Source: Calditrichota bacterium (lineage in GTDB: Bacteria; CLD3). Taken from it: DNA of 64,000 nt. The notes under the pieces were generated by a model. The model had not been told where the DNA came from. It saw nothing but the letters and a program-made list of their open reading frames with translations, and did no database searches. The stretch covers positions 242,715 to 306,714 of the forward strand of contig QQUF01000008.1 in NCBI GenBank assembly GCA_008501735.1, written 5' to 3'. The translations under genes were made by a program, and so were the position numbers. Positions 46,714 through 55,034 of the stretch are shown one piece after another (positions within the stretch are counted from its first letter, which is position 1; each line of letters starts with the position of its first letter).

Positions 46714-47717
46714 TAAATATTGCTTAAAATCGCATCTGTAATTTGTTTGTTGTTCGCTTTTCCGCCAAGGTCTCCAGTGAGATTCTTTTTATCTTTGATT
46801 GCTTCTTTAACGGCATCTAAAATTTTTGTAGCAGCAGTTCTTTCACCAAGGTGATTGAGCATTAAACAACTTGAAAGAATGATTGAAAGCGGGTTTGCAA
46901 TTCCTTTTCCTGCAATGTCAGGAGCACTTCCGTGAACAGCTTCAAAAATTGCAATATCTTTTCCAATATTTGCTCCAGGAGCGACTCCAAGTCCACCAAC
47001 TAAACCTGCAACAAGGTCGGAAATTATGTCGCCAAACATATTTGTTGTAACGATTACGTCAAATTGTTGTGGGTCAGTAACAAGTTGCATACACATATTG
47101 TCAATGATTTTATCTTCACATTCAATGTCTGGAAATTCTTTAGCAACTTCTTTAGCTGTTTGCAAGAAAAGTCCGCTTGAGTATTTCAAAATATTTGCTT
47201 TATGGACGATAGTTACTTTCTTGCGACCATTTTTTCTTGCGTAGTCGAATGCGAAACGAGCGATTCTTTCAGAACCAAATTTCGTAATTACAACGATACT
47301 TTCGGCAGCACTTTTGTCAGGTCCGATGTAGTGCTCAATTCCGCTGTAAAGTCCTTCTGTGTTTTCGCGAACAATCACGAGGTCAACTTCATCGAAACGA
47401 CTTGGGATTCCACTAAAAAGTTTTGCAGGACGAAGGTTTCCATAGAGGTCAAATTCTTTTCTTAGAGCTACATTTATGCTTCTAAATCCAATTCCGATTG
47501 GAGTTGTTAAAGGTCCTTTGAGGGCAATTTTATTTCTTTGAATGCTGTCGATTGTTTCGTCTGGCAGTGGAGTTGAAAATTTAGAAATTGCATTCATTCC
47601 TGCGTGAGCTTCTTCCCAGTCAATGCTAACTCCAGTTTTGTCGATAATTTTAACAGCAGAATCTACAACTTCTGGACCGATTCCGTCTCCACGCATTAAC
47701 GTAATTTTGTAAGTCAT
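46713..47717 (-). CDS. Isocitrate/isopropylmalate dehydrogenase family protein, probably NAD isocitrate dehydrogenase
   Basis: 334 residues from the ATG at 47715-47717; a TTG four codons upstream is less likely. RGDGIGPEV, PIGIGFRSINVALRK, VRENTEGLYSG, TNMFGDIISD and FEAVHGSAPDIAGKGIANP are all conserved. The NTEGLYSG and RSINVALRKE forms favour a NAD-dependent isocitrate dehydrogenase over isopropylmalate dehydrogenase; homoisocitrate dehydrogenase is possible. No leuC or leuD is near, which supports a citric-acid-cycle role. It heads the glcE-HD-GYP-glcF string. Confidence 0.85.
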   Translation of the reverse strand: MTYKITLMRGDGIGPEVVDSAVKIIDKTGVSIDWEEAHAGMNAISKFSTPLPDETIDSIQRNKIALKGPLTTPIGIGFRSINVALRKEFDLYGNLRPAKLFSGIPSRFDEVDLVIVRENTEGLYSGIEHYIGPDKSAAESIVVITKFGSERIARFAFDYARKNGRKKVTIVHKANILKYSSGLFLQTAKEVAKEFPDIECEDKIIDNMCMQLVTDPQQFDVIVTTNMFGDIISDLVAGLVGGLGVAPGANIGKDIAIFEAVHGSAPDIAGKGIANPLSIILSSCLMLNHLGERTAATKILDAVKEAIKDKKNLTGDLGGKANNKQITDAILSNI

Positions 47718-47755
47718 TATTTTTACCAATATTTTAAATTAAATTTTTTGCAAAT

Positions 47756-47790
47756 AAAAAGGCTTCTCAACAACTAAAGTGAGAAGCCTC
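47756..47790 (-). terminator. Rho-independent terminator after modA
   Basis: Stem AGGCTTCTCA with TGAGAAGCCT; on the minus strand five T residues follow. It lies 63 bases downstream of the modA stop codon, closing the dnaA-modA unit. The same 10-base stem is used after nuoK. Confidence 0.85.
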
Positions 47791-47852
47791 AAGAAGTTAA
47801 ATAAATTTAGCTTAGATACAAAGTTTTGAAGAAAATTTCTTTTGACCGAAGC

Positions 47853-48611
47853 CTATTCCTCCTCAGCTTTAAGAACGAAACCGTGTTTTTGGAAAATTTC
47901 TTTCGCACTTATAGAGGAAAGAAATTTCAAAAAATCATTTGCCTTAGGAGTCGCAGTTTTGGTAAGTGCAATTGGAAAAGCAATTTCAGAATGACTTTCT
48001 TTAGGAAATTCAGCAATAATTGTTACTTTTTCTGAAACTCTCGCATCTGTAGCGTAAACAATACCCAAAGTTGTTTCTTGTCTTTCTACAAAGGTCAAAG
48101 CCGAACGAACATCAAAAGCGTGAATTACTTTTAATCTTAAATTTTTCCACCACCCATAAAACTCAAGAGCTTCTTTTGCATAAATTCCAGCTGGAACGTG
48201 AGTCGGATCGCCAATTGCAATTCTCCCTTCAAAGGATTTTGCAAAATCGAAATTTTTGTCGAAACTAATTTCCAAGTTTTGGAATTTACCCGAAACTAAG
48301 ACTAAGGAATTGTAGGCTAAGTTTTTTCGTGAAGCATTTTGAATTTTCTGATTTGTCTCCAAAAAATCCATCCACTTTGTGTTTGCCGAAAGGAAAATAT
48401 CGGCGGGAGCTCCGAGGCTAATTTGTTTTGCTAAAGTTGAGGAGGAAGCAAAGGAAGTTAAGATTTTGATAGAGTTCGTTTCCTCGTAAAGTTCTGTTAG
48501 TTCAGAAATTACGTTATTTGTACTTGCTGCGGCATAAATTGTAATTTTTTCGGAAGCAAAAGTGAAGATTGTAAAAGTTAGGAGGAAAATTGGAGTGAAA
48601 AAATTAAGCAT
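47853..48611 (-). CDS. modA: Molybdate ABC transporter substrate-binding protein ModA
   Basis: 252 residues from the ATG at 48609-48611, which begins the signal peptide (MLNFFTPIFLLTFTIFTFA); a start 24 codons upstream would place it inside dnaA and spoil the signal. The mature part has ITIYAAASTNNVISEL, FASSSTLAKQI, GAPADIFLSA and a C-terminal NDFLKFLSS, all ModA-like. It should bind molybdate or tungstate in the periplasm. It overlaps the end of dnaA by 8 bases. No modB or modC is adjacent. Confidence 0.9.
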   Translation of the reverse strand: MLNFFTPIFLLTFTIFTFASEKITIYAAASTNNVISELTELYEETNSIKILTSFASSSTLAKQISLGAPADIFLSANTKWMDFLETNQKIQNASRKNLAYNSLVLVSGKFQNLEISFDKNFDFAKSFEGRIAIGDPTHVPAGIYAKEALEFYGWWKNLRLKVIHAFDVRSALTFVERQETTLGIVYATDARVSEKVTIIAEFPKESHSEIAFPIALTKTATPKANDFLKFLSSISAKEIFQKHGFVLKAEEE

Positions 48612-49938
48612 TTCCTGAAACTTTTTCGATGATACCTTGAACCAAAGATTTAGTGTTCGGGTCAGTTTCGAGAAGTTTTTCAACGCTTGAAACTGCGTGA
48701 ATTACAGTTGAATGGTCTCTTCCGCCAAAGTGTAAACCGATTGTTTTGAGAGAGTGGTTTGTAAGTTCTTTACTCAAGTACATTGCTACTTGCCTTGCAT
48801 AAACAACCTCTTGTTTACGAGTTTTTTCTTTGAGTAAGTTGGTTGTGATTCCAAGTTCTTCTGAAACAACTTCCTGAAGTAACTCAATTGAAATTTGAAT
48901 GTGTTTCTGTGGAATCGGAGCTCCGATTACTTGTTTTGCCAAATCAATTGAAATTGGTTTGTTGGTGAAAGATGAGTGAGCGATTAATTTTATGAGCGAG
49001 CCTTCGAGTTCACGAATATTTGCGGTGATGTTTGATGCGATGTATTGGAGAACATCAAAAGGAACAGTGATTTTGTCTTGTTCAGCTTTTTTCTGTAAAA
49101 TTGCAATTCTTGTTTCGATATCTGGAGGTTGAATATCAGTTACCAAACCCCATTGAAAACGAGAAATTAATCTTTCTTCCAAAGCCTTCAACTCATTTGG
49201 GGGTCTGTCAGAAGTCAGAACAATTTGTTTTCCTGATTGGTGAAGAGCATTGAAAGTGTGGAAAAATTCAATTTGTGTTCTTTCTTTTCCAACAAAAAAT
49301 TGAATGTCATCAAGCAAAAGCAAGTCAACATTTCGGTAAACTGAACTGAAATCGGTAACTTTACCCTTTTGAATTGCTTTGATAAATTCGTTTGTAAAAG
49401 TCTCACTTGAGAGGTAAGTAACGTTTCTGACTTTGTGAGTTTCGAGAGCAAGATTCCCGATTGCGTGCAAAAGGTGAGTTTTCCCAAGACCAGATTTTCC
49501 GTAAATTACAAGAGGGTTGAAACGAGTTTTTCCAGGAGCTTCTGCAACAGCCAGAGAAGCAGCTTTTGCGTATTGGTTTGAACTACCTTCTACAAAAGTG
49601 TCAAAAGTGTAACGTTCACTAATATTTGAAATAGTTGCTTGTGACTTTGGAGATTCATTTGTAGATTTATTTTGGTTGATTGTTGATACCTGATCAGGGA
49701 TTTGGTAGTGGATTTTGCTGTCAGTTCTTAACACTTTGTCTAAGCAGTTTTTTAGTAAATCGAAGTGGTGGGTTTCTACGAACTCATAACTCATTTGGCT
49801 TGGAAACTCTAATGTAAGAGTATCGTTTTCTAAATTGATTGGCTTGATTGGAGTGAACCAAGTTGTGAATGTTTCAGAAGGAAGATTTGACTGAATTAAT
49901 TCGAGACAGTGCTTCCAAATAATGTCGTGTTCAACCAT
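48604..49938 (-). CDS. dnaA: Chromosomal replication initiator protein DnaA
   Basis: 444 residues, normal length. Domain I is at the N-terminus, followed by a polar linker. The AAA+ domain has GKSGLGKT (Walker A) and LLLDDIQF (Walker B). Domain IV ends with the DnaA-box-binding signature GGRDHSTVIHA. It opens the origin to start replication. Here it is followed by modA instead of the usual dnaN. The region just upstream holds DnaA-box-like sequences. Confidence 0.97.
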   Translation of the reverse strand: MVEHDIIWKHCLELIQSNLPSETFTTWFTPIKPINLENDTLTLEFPSQMSYEFVETHHFDLLKNCLDKVLRTDSKIHYQIPDQVSTINQNKSTNESPKSQATISNISERYTFDTFVEGSSNQYAKAASLAVAEAPGKTRFNPLVIYGKSGLGKTHLLHAIGNLALETHKVRNVTYLSSETFTNEFIKAIQKGKVTDFSSVYRNVDLLLLDDIQFFVGKERTQIEFFHTFNALHQSGKQIVLTSDRPPNELKALEERLISRFQWGLVTDIQPPDIETRIAILQKKAEQDKITVPFDVLQYIASNITANIRELEGSLIKLIAHSSFTNKPISIDLAKQVIGAPIPQKHIQISIELLQEVVSEELGITTNLLKEKTRKQEVVYARQVAMYLSKELTNHSLKTIGLHFGGRDHSTVIHAVSSVEKLLETDPNTKSLVQGIIEKVSGNA

Positions 49939-50187
49939 TTAAAATATAGTGCCTTAAAGAGTAGAGTTTTCCACAGAAAGTTAGAGTTCTTAACAACTTA
50001 TCCACAGAGTTATTAACAAGTTATTAACTTTAGCGGAAGGTTTTCGATTTATTGGGAAAGTCATTTTATCAAATTAACTTTCTCTTGTCAAGACAGAAAT
50101 TTCAGAAAAATCTTTTTAGAAAATCAACCTAAAGAGGATATATTTGCAGACTTATTTTTACAACTTTTAGACGAAAGAAGGAACTGA
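49939..50187. other. Candidate replication origin (oriC) and dnaA regulatory region
   Basis: A 249-base AT-rich gap between divergent dnaA and a + strand gene. It holds a perfect DnaA box TTATCCACA at 49998-50006, near-boxes TTTTCCACA at 49967-49975 and TTATTAACA at 50010-50018, and TTATTAACT at 50021-50029. Genes on the left are mostly on the minus strand and those on the right on the plus strand, as expected if replication forks leave from here. The number of boxes is small, so it may instead be only a dnaA autoregulatory site. Confidence 0.6.
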
Positions 50188-50502
50188 ATGTTACTAGTAA
50201 TAGAAGCCTTTACTCACAACGATTACAAAAACCAACTTGCGATTAGTTTTGGAGTAAACACTCTTGAGTTTTACCTTTACAATTTTAATTTAAAGGATAA
50301 AATCGAAATCGGAGTTATGGGGTTTCAGTGGGCAGAAGAACAAGAAATATTTTTTAAAAAAATCCCTTATGAAACTCATCAACAGGCAGAACGTGTTTTA
50401 CAAATGAATATGGATATGATTAAGTACTCAGGAGTCGAGTTTGTGATGTCTGAGATGAACTTGGCTCACATTGATGATGCAAAATTTAAAATTCAGTATT
50501 AG
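50188..50502 (+). CDS. Protein of unknown function divergent from dnaA
   Basis: 104 residues, cytosolic, acidic. I do not recognise a family. It has a strand-rich N-terminus (LLVIEAFTHNDY, QLAISFGVNTLEFYLYNF) and a helical second half (EEQEIFFKKIPYETHQQAERVLQMN-type pattern). A good ribosome site GAAGGA precedes the ATG. The TTG start of the cobalamin adenosyltransferase is 12 bases downstream, so co-transcription is likely. Real gene status is supported by position and the ribosome site. Confidence 0.65.
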   Translation: MLLVIEAFTHNDYKNQLAISFGVNTLEFYLYNFNLKDKIEIGVMGFQWAEEQEIFFKKIPYETHQQAERVLQMNMDMIKYSGVEFVMSEMNLAHIDDAKFKIQY

Positions 50503-50514
50503 AAAGAACAACTT

Positions 50515-51063
50515 TTGAAAATTTATACAAAAACAGGCGACAAAGGTCAAACAAGTCTTTACGGAGGCGAAAGAGTTTCTAAGAAAAGTTTGAGACTCGA
50601 TTCTTACGGAACAGTTGACGAATTAAACTCAACAATTGGGATTGTCAGAGTTTACAACAAAGACGAAGAGTTGGAGGGGAAATTATTCAGACTTCAAAGC
50701 ACTCTTTTTAATCTCGGAGCGGATTTAGCAACTCCTTTGACAATGTCTAAAGAAATAAAAATTGTTAGAATCGGTGAAGAAGAAATCGCTGAACTTGAGG
50801 CAGAAATTGACAAATGGGATTCAGAACTCGAACCTCTGCGAGTTTTCATTCTTCCGGGCGGAACAGAGTCAGGAGCATTTTTGCACCAAGCAAGAACAAT
50901 TTGCCGTAGAGCGGAAAGACTTACTGTTGAACTTAGCGAATTGGAAGAAATTAACGAACTTTGTGTTAAATTCTTGAACAGGCTTTCAGATTGGCTTTTC
51001 GTTGTGGCAAGAATTGCAAACTCAAGAGCAGATTTCAACGAATCAAAATGGCAAGTAAAGTAA
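50515..51063 (+). CDS. ATP:cob(I)alamin adenosyltransferase (PduO type)
   Basis: 182 residues starting at TTG 50515. The N-terminal signature KIYTKTGDKGQTSLYGGERV and DSYGTVDELNSTIG, the ILPGGTESGAFLHQARTICRRAER block and the C-terminal LNRLSDWLFVVAR are characteristic of PduO-type enzymes. It makes adenosylcobalamin from cob(I)alamin and ATP. This would serve a methylmalonyl-CoA mutase, consistent with the epimerase at 42093. A palindromic element follows 7 bases after the stop codon. Confidence 0.95.
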   Translation: MKIYTKTGDKGQTSLYGGERVSKKSLRLDSYGTVDELNSTIGIVRVYNKDEELEGKLFRLQSTLFNLGADLATPLTMSKEIKIVRIGEEEIAELEAEIDKWDSELEPLRVFILPGGTESGAFLHQARTICRRAERLTVELSELEEINELCVKFLNRLSDWLFVVARIANSRADFNESKWQVK

Positions 51064-51069
51064 AATTTT

Positions 51070-51122
51070 AGGAGTGCGGACTTTAGTCCGTTAATTTCTA
51101 ACTGACTAAAGTCGGCAATCCT
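51070..51122. repeat. Nested palindromic element after the cobalamin adenosyltransferase
   Basis: An outer imperfect palindrome (AGGAGTGCGGACTTTAGTC against GACTAAAGTCGGCAATCCT) contains two small hairpins, GGACT-TT-AGTCC and GACT-AA-AGTC. There is no T tract. It resembles REP-like elements with GGACTTTAGTCC cores found in intergenic DNA of several phyla. Confidence 0.7.
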
Positions 51123-51145
51123 TTAAAAGATTAGGAAAAAGAAAA

Positions 51146-52324
51146 ATGAAAGAAGTTTTTATAGTTAGTGCGGTTAGAACACCGCTTGGAAGTTTCGGAA
51201 AATCTTTGGCTTCAATAACTGCACCTAACTTAGGAAAAATTGCTGCTAAAGAAGCAATTGTCAGAGCAGGAATACAAGCAGAGCAAATTGAAGAAACAAT
51301 TTTTGGTCACGGAAGACAAGCTGGTTGCGGACCAAATCCTGCAAGACAAGTTTCTGTTGGAGCAGGAATTCCAGAGACTTCTCCAGCTTACACAGTCAAC
51401 AAAGCGTGTGCTTCGGGAATGAAATCAATTGCAAACGGATTTGGCTCAATTTTGCTCGGCGACAACGAAATTGTTTTAGCCGGTGGAATGGAATCAATGA
51501 GCAACACTCCTTATATGTTGACTCAAGCTCGTTGGGGAATGAAAATGGGAGAATTTGAACTCTCTGACGGAATGTATTTGGATGGATTTGATTGCCCGAT
51601 TTCAGAACAAAGAATGGGAAGAACAGCTGAAAACCTTGCTGAAAAATATTCAATTTCAAGACAAGAACAAGATGAGTATGCAGAACTTACACAACAAAAA
51701 TGTGGTGTTGCCCTCGAAAAAGGTTACTTCAACGATGAAACAGTTTCAGTAGAAATTAAGTCTCGTAGAGGTTCAACATTTTTTGAAATTGATGAACACC
51801 CAAGACCTGACTCAACTGTTGAAAAAATGCAGAAATTAAAACCCGTTTTCAAAAAAGATGGAACAGTTCACGCAGGAAATGCTTCAGGAATTAGTGACGG
51901 AGCTTCTGCTTTGATTTTGGCTTCAAGAGAAAAAGTCGAAGAACTTGGAATCAAGCCTTTGGCAAAAATTATCGCTTACCAAACTGCTGGAGTTCCTGCA
52001 AATATTATGGGAATTGGACCTGTGTCAGCAACTCAGAAACTTTTTGCAAAAACAGGATTTAACTTCGACAAGGTTGGGGTTGTGGAAATGAACGAAGCAT
52101 TTGCTGCACAAGTCATTGCTTGCGACAGAGAGCTAAAAATTCCAAAAGAAAAACTCAATGTTTTTGGTGGAGCAATTGCACTTGGTCATCCAATCGGAGC
52201 GACTGGAGCAAGAATTGTTGTAACTTTGCTCAACGCACTTGAGAAAAAAGATGAGCAATACGGTCTTGCTTCTCTTTGTGTTTCGGGTGGACTTGGGATG
52301 AGTATGCTTTTTGAAAGAGTTTAG
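51146..52324 (+). CDS. Acetyl-CoA C-acetyltransferase (thiolase)
   Basis: 392 residues, standard. The nucleophile Cys88 lies in NKACASGMKSI. GGMESMSNTPY, NEAFAAQVIA, the HPIGATGARI block and the second active Cys in CVSGG are all present. It catalyses Claisen condensation or cleavage of acetoacetyl-CoA; biosynthetic (AtoB-like) and degradative roles cannot be separated here. No other beta-oxidation gene is adjacent. Confidence 0.95.
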   Translation: MKEVFIVSAVRTPLGSFGKSLASITAPNLGKIAAKEAIVRAGIQAEQIEETIFGHGRQAGCGPNPARQVSVGAGIPETSPAYTVNKACASGMKSIANGFGSILLGDNEIVLAGGMESMSNTPYMLTQARWGMKMGEFELSDGMYLDGFDCPISEQRMGRTAENLAEKYSISRQEQDEYAELTQQKCGVALEKGYFNDETVSVEIKSRRGSTFFEIDEHPRPDSTVEKMQKLKPVFKKDGTVHAGNASGISDGASALILASREKVEELGIKPLAKIIAYQTAGVPANIMGIGPVSATQKLFAKTGFNFDKVGVVEMNEAFAAQVIACDRELKIPKEKLNVFGGAIALGHPIGATGARIVVTLLNALEKKDEQYGLASLCVSGGLGMSMLFERV

Positions 52325-52351
52325 TTTTCTAGTTTTTTCACTTCATTAACT

Positions 52352-53005
52352 ATGAGTTTTAAAATTATGTTTTACATTTTTCTAGTTCTACTCTTTGTTG
52401 GAAATGCTTTTGCGTCGAAGTCAGACGGACTTGTTCACGAGTCTGCTTCGCTTTACTCAAAAGAGAAGTTTGAAGATGCTTTGGCAAAAGTTGAAACAGC
52501 TTTAAAAATTGATTCACAAAATCCGTTTGCCAAACCTTTACGAGAAAAGATTTTGGAGCGGTTGAAGGAACAAGAACAGCAAAAACAGAATCAACAAAAC
52601 CAACAGAACCAAAATCAAAACCAACAGGAAAAAGAACAAAATCAGCAGAACCAAGACCAGAAAAACGAAGACGAACAGCAACAACAAGACCAAAGCCAAA
52701 AAGAAAAAAGTAACGACGAAGAACAGAAAAAAGACGCTGAAGAAGAGTCTTCTCAACAGCACGTTCCAAAAGACCAAAATGAGGAACAAGAGCAAAACCA
52801 AGCTGAAAATCAACCCAATGAAGAAGAAAGTAAAGAAGAGCAGGAACAGAAATCCCAACAAGCAAGACAAGCTCAAATGCAAAAACAACAAGAGAAAGAA
52901 AATGCTATGCGAATTTTAAACTCATTTAAAAATGATGAAAAGAATTTGTTAAAGTCCCGCAAGCTAAAAAGCGACAAAAAAACTTCAAGCGATAAAGATT
53001 GGTAA
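52352..53005 (+). CDS. BatC-like TPR protein with Gln/Glu-rich region
   Basis: 217 residues. A signal peptide (FYIFLVLLFVGNAFA) is followed by a single TPR-like helix pair (ASLYSKEKFEDALAKVETALKID) and a low-complexity segment (about 70-185) dominated by Gln, Glu, Asn and Lys. The C-terminus (AMRILNSFKNDEKNLLK and a final SDKDW) resembles the end of BatC proteins of the Bacteroidota aerotolerance (Bat) operon. batA, batB and batD are not seen nearby. It is probably periplasmic. The assignment to BatC is an inference from the tail; the start could be either of two close ATGs. Confidence 0.6.
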   Translation: MSFKIMFYIFLVLLFVGNAFASKSDGLVHESASLYSKEKFEDALAKVETALKIDSQNPFAKPLREKILERLKEQEQQKQNQQNQQNQNQNQQEKEQNQQNQDQKNEDEQQQQDQSQKEKSNDEEQKKDAEEESSQQHVPKDQNEEQEQNQAENQPNEEESKEEQEQKSQQARQAQMQKQQEKENAMRILNSFKNDEKNLLKSRKLKSDKKTSSDKDW

Positions 53006-53008
53006 ATT

Positions 53009-53515
53009 TTGGAACCTAAAGTTTACAAACTCAAACTTACAATAAATTTGATAATTCTAGTTTCTTGGTTATTGATTGGAATTCTTTTAGGTTATGTTTT
53101 TTGGACTGAAAAATCGATTTTCACAGGCGTTTTTGCTTTGGTTTGTTTCGCAGTTGTTTTTTACGTTCTACTGCTTTTGAAAAATGTTAAAGTCGGATTA
53201 GACAAAAATAAAATTTTTTCAGTCGGTGTCTTCGGTAAAAAAACAGAGTTTCTTTTTACCGAATTAGAAACTTTCACTTTTAAGCATTTCAAAAATCACG
53301 CTACGTTTTACCTTTATGCTAAAGGTGACTCAAATGAGAAAGTTCAATTCAGTAGCGATTTAGAGTATTGGGAAGGACTAATTCTCGAAATTTTAAGTCA
53401 CACTTCAAACCTAAAAATTGACTCTGGGATTTCCTCTGTAATTGATACTTTGGGTAAAAAAGAGAAGATTGATCCAAGAGTAATTTCCGCAATTCAAATT
53501 GAACTTAATAAATAG
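53009..53515 (+). CDS. Membrane protein with two helices and a PH-like domain
   Basis: 168 residues from TTG 53009, three bases after the previous stop codon. Two hydrophobic helices (about 10-32 and 36-58) are followed by a soluble part resembling bacterial PH-like (bPH) domains: VGLDKNKIFSVGVFGKKTEFLFTELETF. Function unknown. It is coupled to the BatC-like gene and lies just before nuoA, from which it is separated by an 85-base gap with its own promoter likely. Confidence 0.6.
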   Translation: MEPKVYKLKLTINLIILVSWLLIGILLGYVFWTEKSIFTGVFALVCFAVVFYVLLLLKNVKVGLDKNKIFSVGVFGKKTEFLFTELETFTFKHFKNHATFYLYAKGDSNEKVQFSSDLEYWEGLILEILSHTSNLKIDSGISSVIDTLGKKEKIDPRVISAIQIELNK

Positions 53516-53600
53516 TAAAAAATCATTTGAGAAACGTCGTAAAAATGTTACATTTTTGGCTTGTAAAAACAACTAAAAAACTAACTTAGTTTGGTACAAA

Positions 53601-54011
53601 ATGGAACAATACGGTGTAATTCTTGCTTTTTTTATTTTCGGTTTAGTTTTTGTCGTCGCAAACTTGACAATTGCTTCGATTTTGTCGAAGAAAATTAAGA
53701 GTCAGCAAAAATTTGAACTCTACGAATGTGGCGAGGTCGCAGAAGGCGATGCTTGGATTCGTTTTAATAACAGATTTTATTTGATTGCTCTCGTGTTTCT
53801 CGTTTTTGACGTAGAAGTTGTAATGATTTATCCTTGGGCAGTTGCACTGAATGAAATGATTGCTGAAGGAAATGGAGTTTTTGCTTTTTGGGCAATGTCT
53901 GTTTTCGTAGTAATCCTTATTCTCGGACTCGCTTATGATTGGATAAAAGGCGGACTCGAATGGGTTAAACCAAATTTACTTCAACTTGATTATTTAAAGA
54001 AAGACGCATAA
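53601..54011 (+). CDS. nuoA: NADH-quinone oxidoreductase subunit A
   Basis: 136 residues with three membrane helices and the family loop QQKFELYECGEVAEGDAWIRF, where the conserved YECG and RF residues are seen, then LVFLVFDVEVVMIYPWA. It is a membrane subunit of complex I at the junction with the peripheral arm. It opens the nuoABCDHIJK cluster; nuoB begins on the base after its stop codon. Confidence 0.95.
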   Translation: MEQYGVILAFFIFGLVFVVANLTIASILSKKIKSQQKFELYECGEVAEGDAWIRFNNRFYLIALVFLVFDVEVVMIYPWAVALNEMIAEGNGVFAFWAMSVFVVILILGLAYDWIKGGLEWVKPNLLQLDYLKKDA

Positions 54012-54506
54012 ATGAGCTTAGATGGAATTTTAGAAGAAGGTGTAATTACCACCACAGTTGACGGAGTTTTAAACTGGGCAAAAAAGTCTTCAATTTGGCC
54101 AATGGGATTTGGGTTAGCTTGTTGTGCTATCGAAATGATGGCAACTGGAGCTCCAAGGTTCGATATGGCTCGTTTTGGTTGTGAGGTTTTTAGACCAAGC
54201 CCAAGACAATGTGATTTGATGATTGTCGCTGGAACTGTAACAATGAAAATGGCTCCAAGAGTTAAAAGACTTTATGAGCAAATGCCTGAACCGAAATACG
54301 TGATTTCGATGGGAAGTTGTTCAAATTGTGGCGGACCTTATTGGCAACAAGGCTATCATGTTCTTAAAGGCGTTGACAGAATTATTCCTGTTGATGTTTA
54401 CGTTCCGGGTTGTCCTCCAAGACCGGAAGCTCTTCTTGAAGGAATTTTTAAACTCCAAGAAAAAATCAAAATGACAACAATCGCTAAGAAAAAAATAGCT
54501 GTTTAG
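54012..54506 (+). CDS. nuoB: NADH-quinone oxidoreductase subunit B
   Basis: 164 residues. Ligands of iron-sulfur cluster N2 are present: adjacent Cys37-Cys38 in GLACCAIEM, Cys in [10 protein letters not shown] and Cys in VPGCPPRPE. It passes electrons to quinone in the peripheral arm. It starts right after nuoA and is followed by nuoC after 12 bases. Confidence 0.96.
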   Translation: MSLDGILEEGVITTTVDGVLNWAKKSSIWPMGFGLACCAIEMMATGAPRFDMARFGCEVFRPSPRQCDLMIVAGTVTMKMAPRVKRLYEQMPEPKYVISMGSCSNCGGPYWQQGYHVLKGVDRIIPVDVYVPGCPPRPEALLEGIFKLQEKIKMTTIAKKKIAV

Positions 54507-54518
54507 GATTTTTACCTG

Positions 54519-55034
54519 ATGACACCAGAAGAAATATTTAACAAACTCAAAGATAAATTCGGCGAAAGCAAAATTTTGTCCGTTCACAATAATGAGTCGG
54601 CAGAAGTTGATATTTGCGACCCTTTTATCAATATTGAACCTCTTGCAATGACAGAAGTTGCTAAGTTTCTTAAAAATGATTCCGAACTGGCTTTTGATCA
54701 ATGTTGTTGCATTAGCGGAGTTGATTTGGGAGATGACTTACAAGCAGTTTACCACCTTTACTCTTTTAACCAAAAACACAAAATTTGCCTCAAAGCTACT
54801 ACTAATAGAGAAAACCCTGCAATCGGAACAACGGCTCTTACTTGGGGAATTTCAGGTTGGTTAGAAAGAGAAACTTACGATATGTTTGGAATCATTTTTA
54901 AAAATCATCCTGACCACAGAAGAATTCTTTTAGAAGAAGATTGGGAAGGTTACCCTTTAAGAAAAGATTACGAATTTCCACGTTATTGGCGAGGAATGGA
55001 AGTTACTCCGGAGGAGGATTATGGAACAGATTAA
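54519..55034 (+). CDS. nuoC: NADH-quinone oxidoreductase subunit C
   Basis: 171 residues. The 30-kDa subunit signature is present (ERETYDMFGIIFKNHPDHRR followed by EEDWEGYPLRKDY). It is a structural subunit of the peripheral arm, separate from NuoD here and not fused as in E. coli. The nuoD ATG lies 14 bases inside its end, with GGAGGA ahead of it within nuoC. Confidence 0.95.
   Translation: MTPEEIFNKLKDKFGESKILSVHNNESAEVDICDPFINIEPLAMTEVAKFLKNDSELAFDQCCCISGVDLGDDLQAVYHLYSFNQKHKICLKATTNRENPAIGTTALTWGISGWLERETYDMFGIIFKNHPDHRRILLEEDWEGYPLRKDYEFPRYWRGMEVTPEEDYGTD

Noticed and set aside
52365-52891. Long minus-strand frames opposite the Gln/Glu-rich gene
   Set aside because: They are Leu/Phe/Val-rich shadows produced by the low-complexity CAA/GAA codons of the plus-strand gene.
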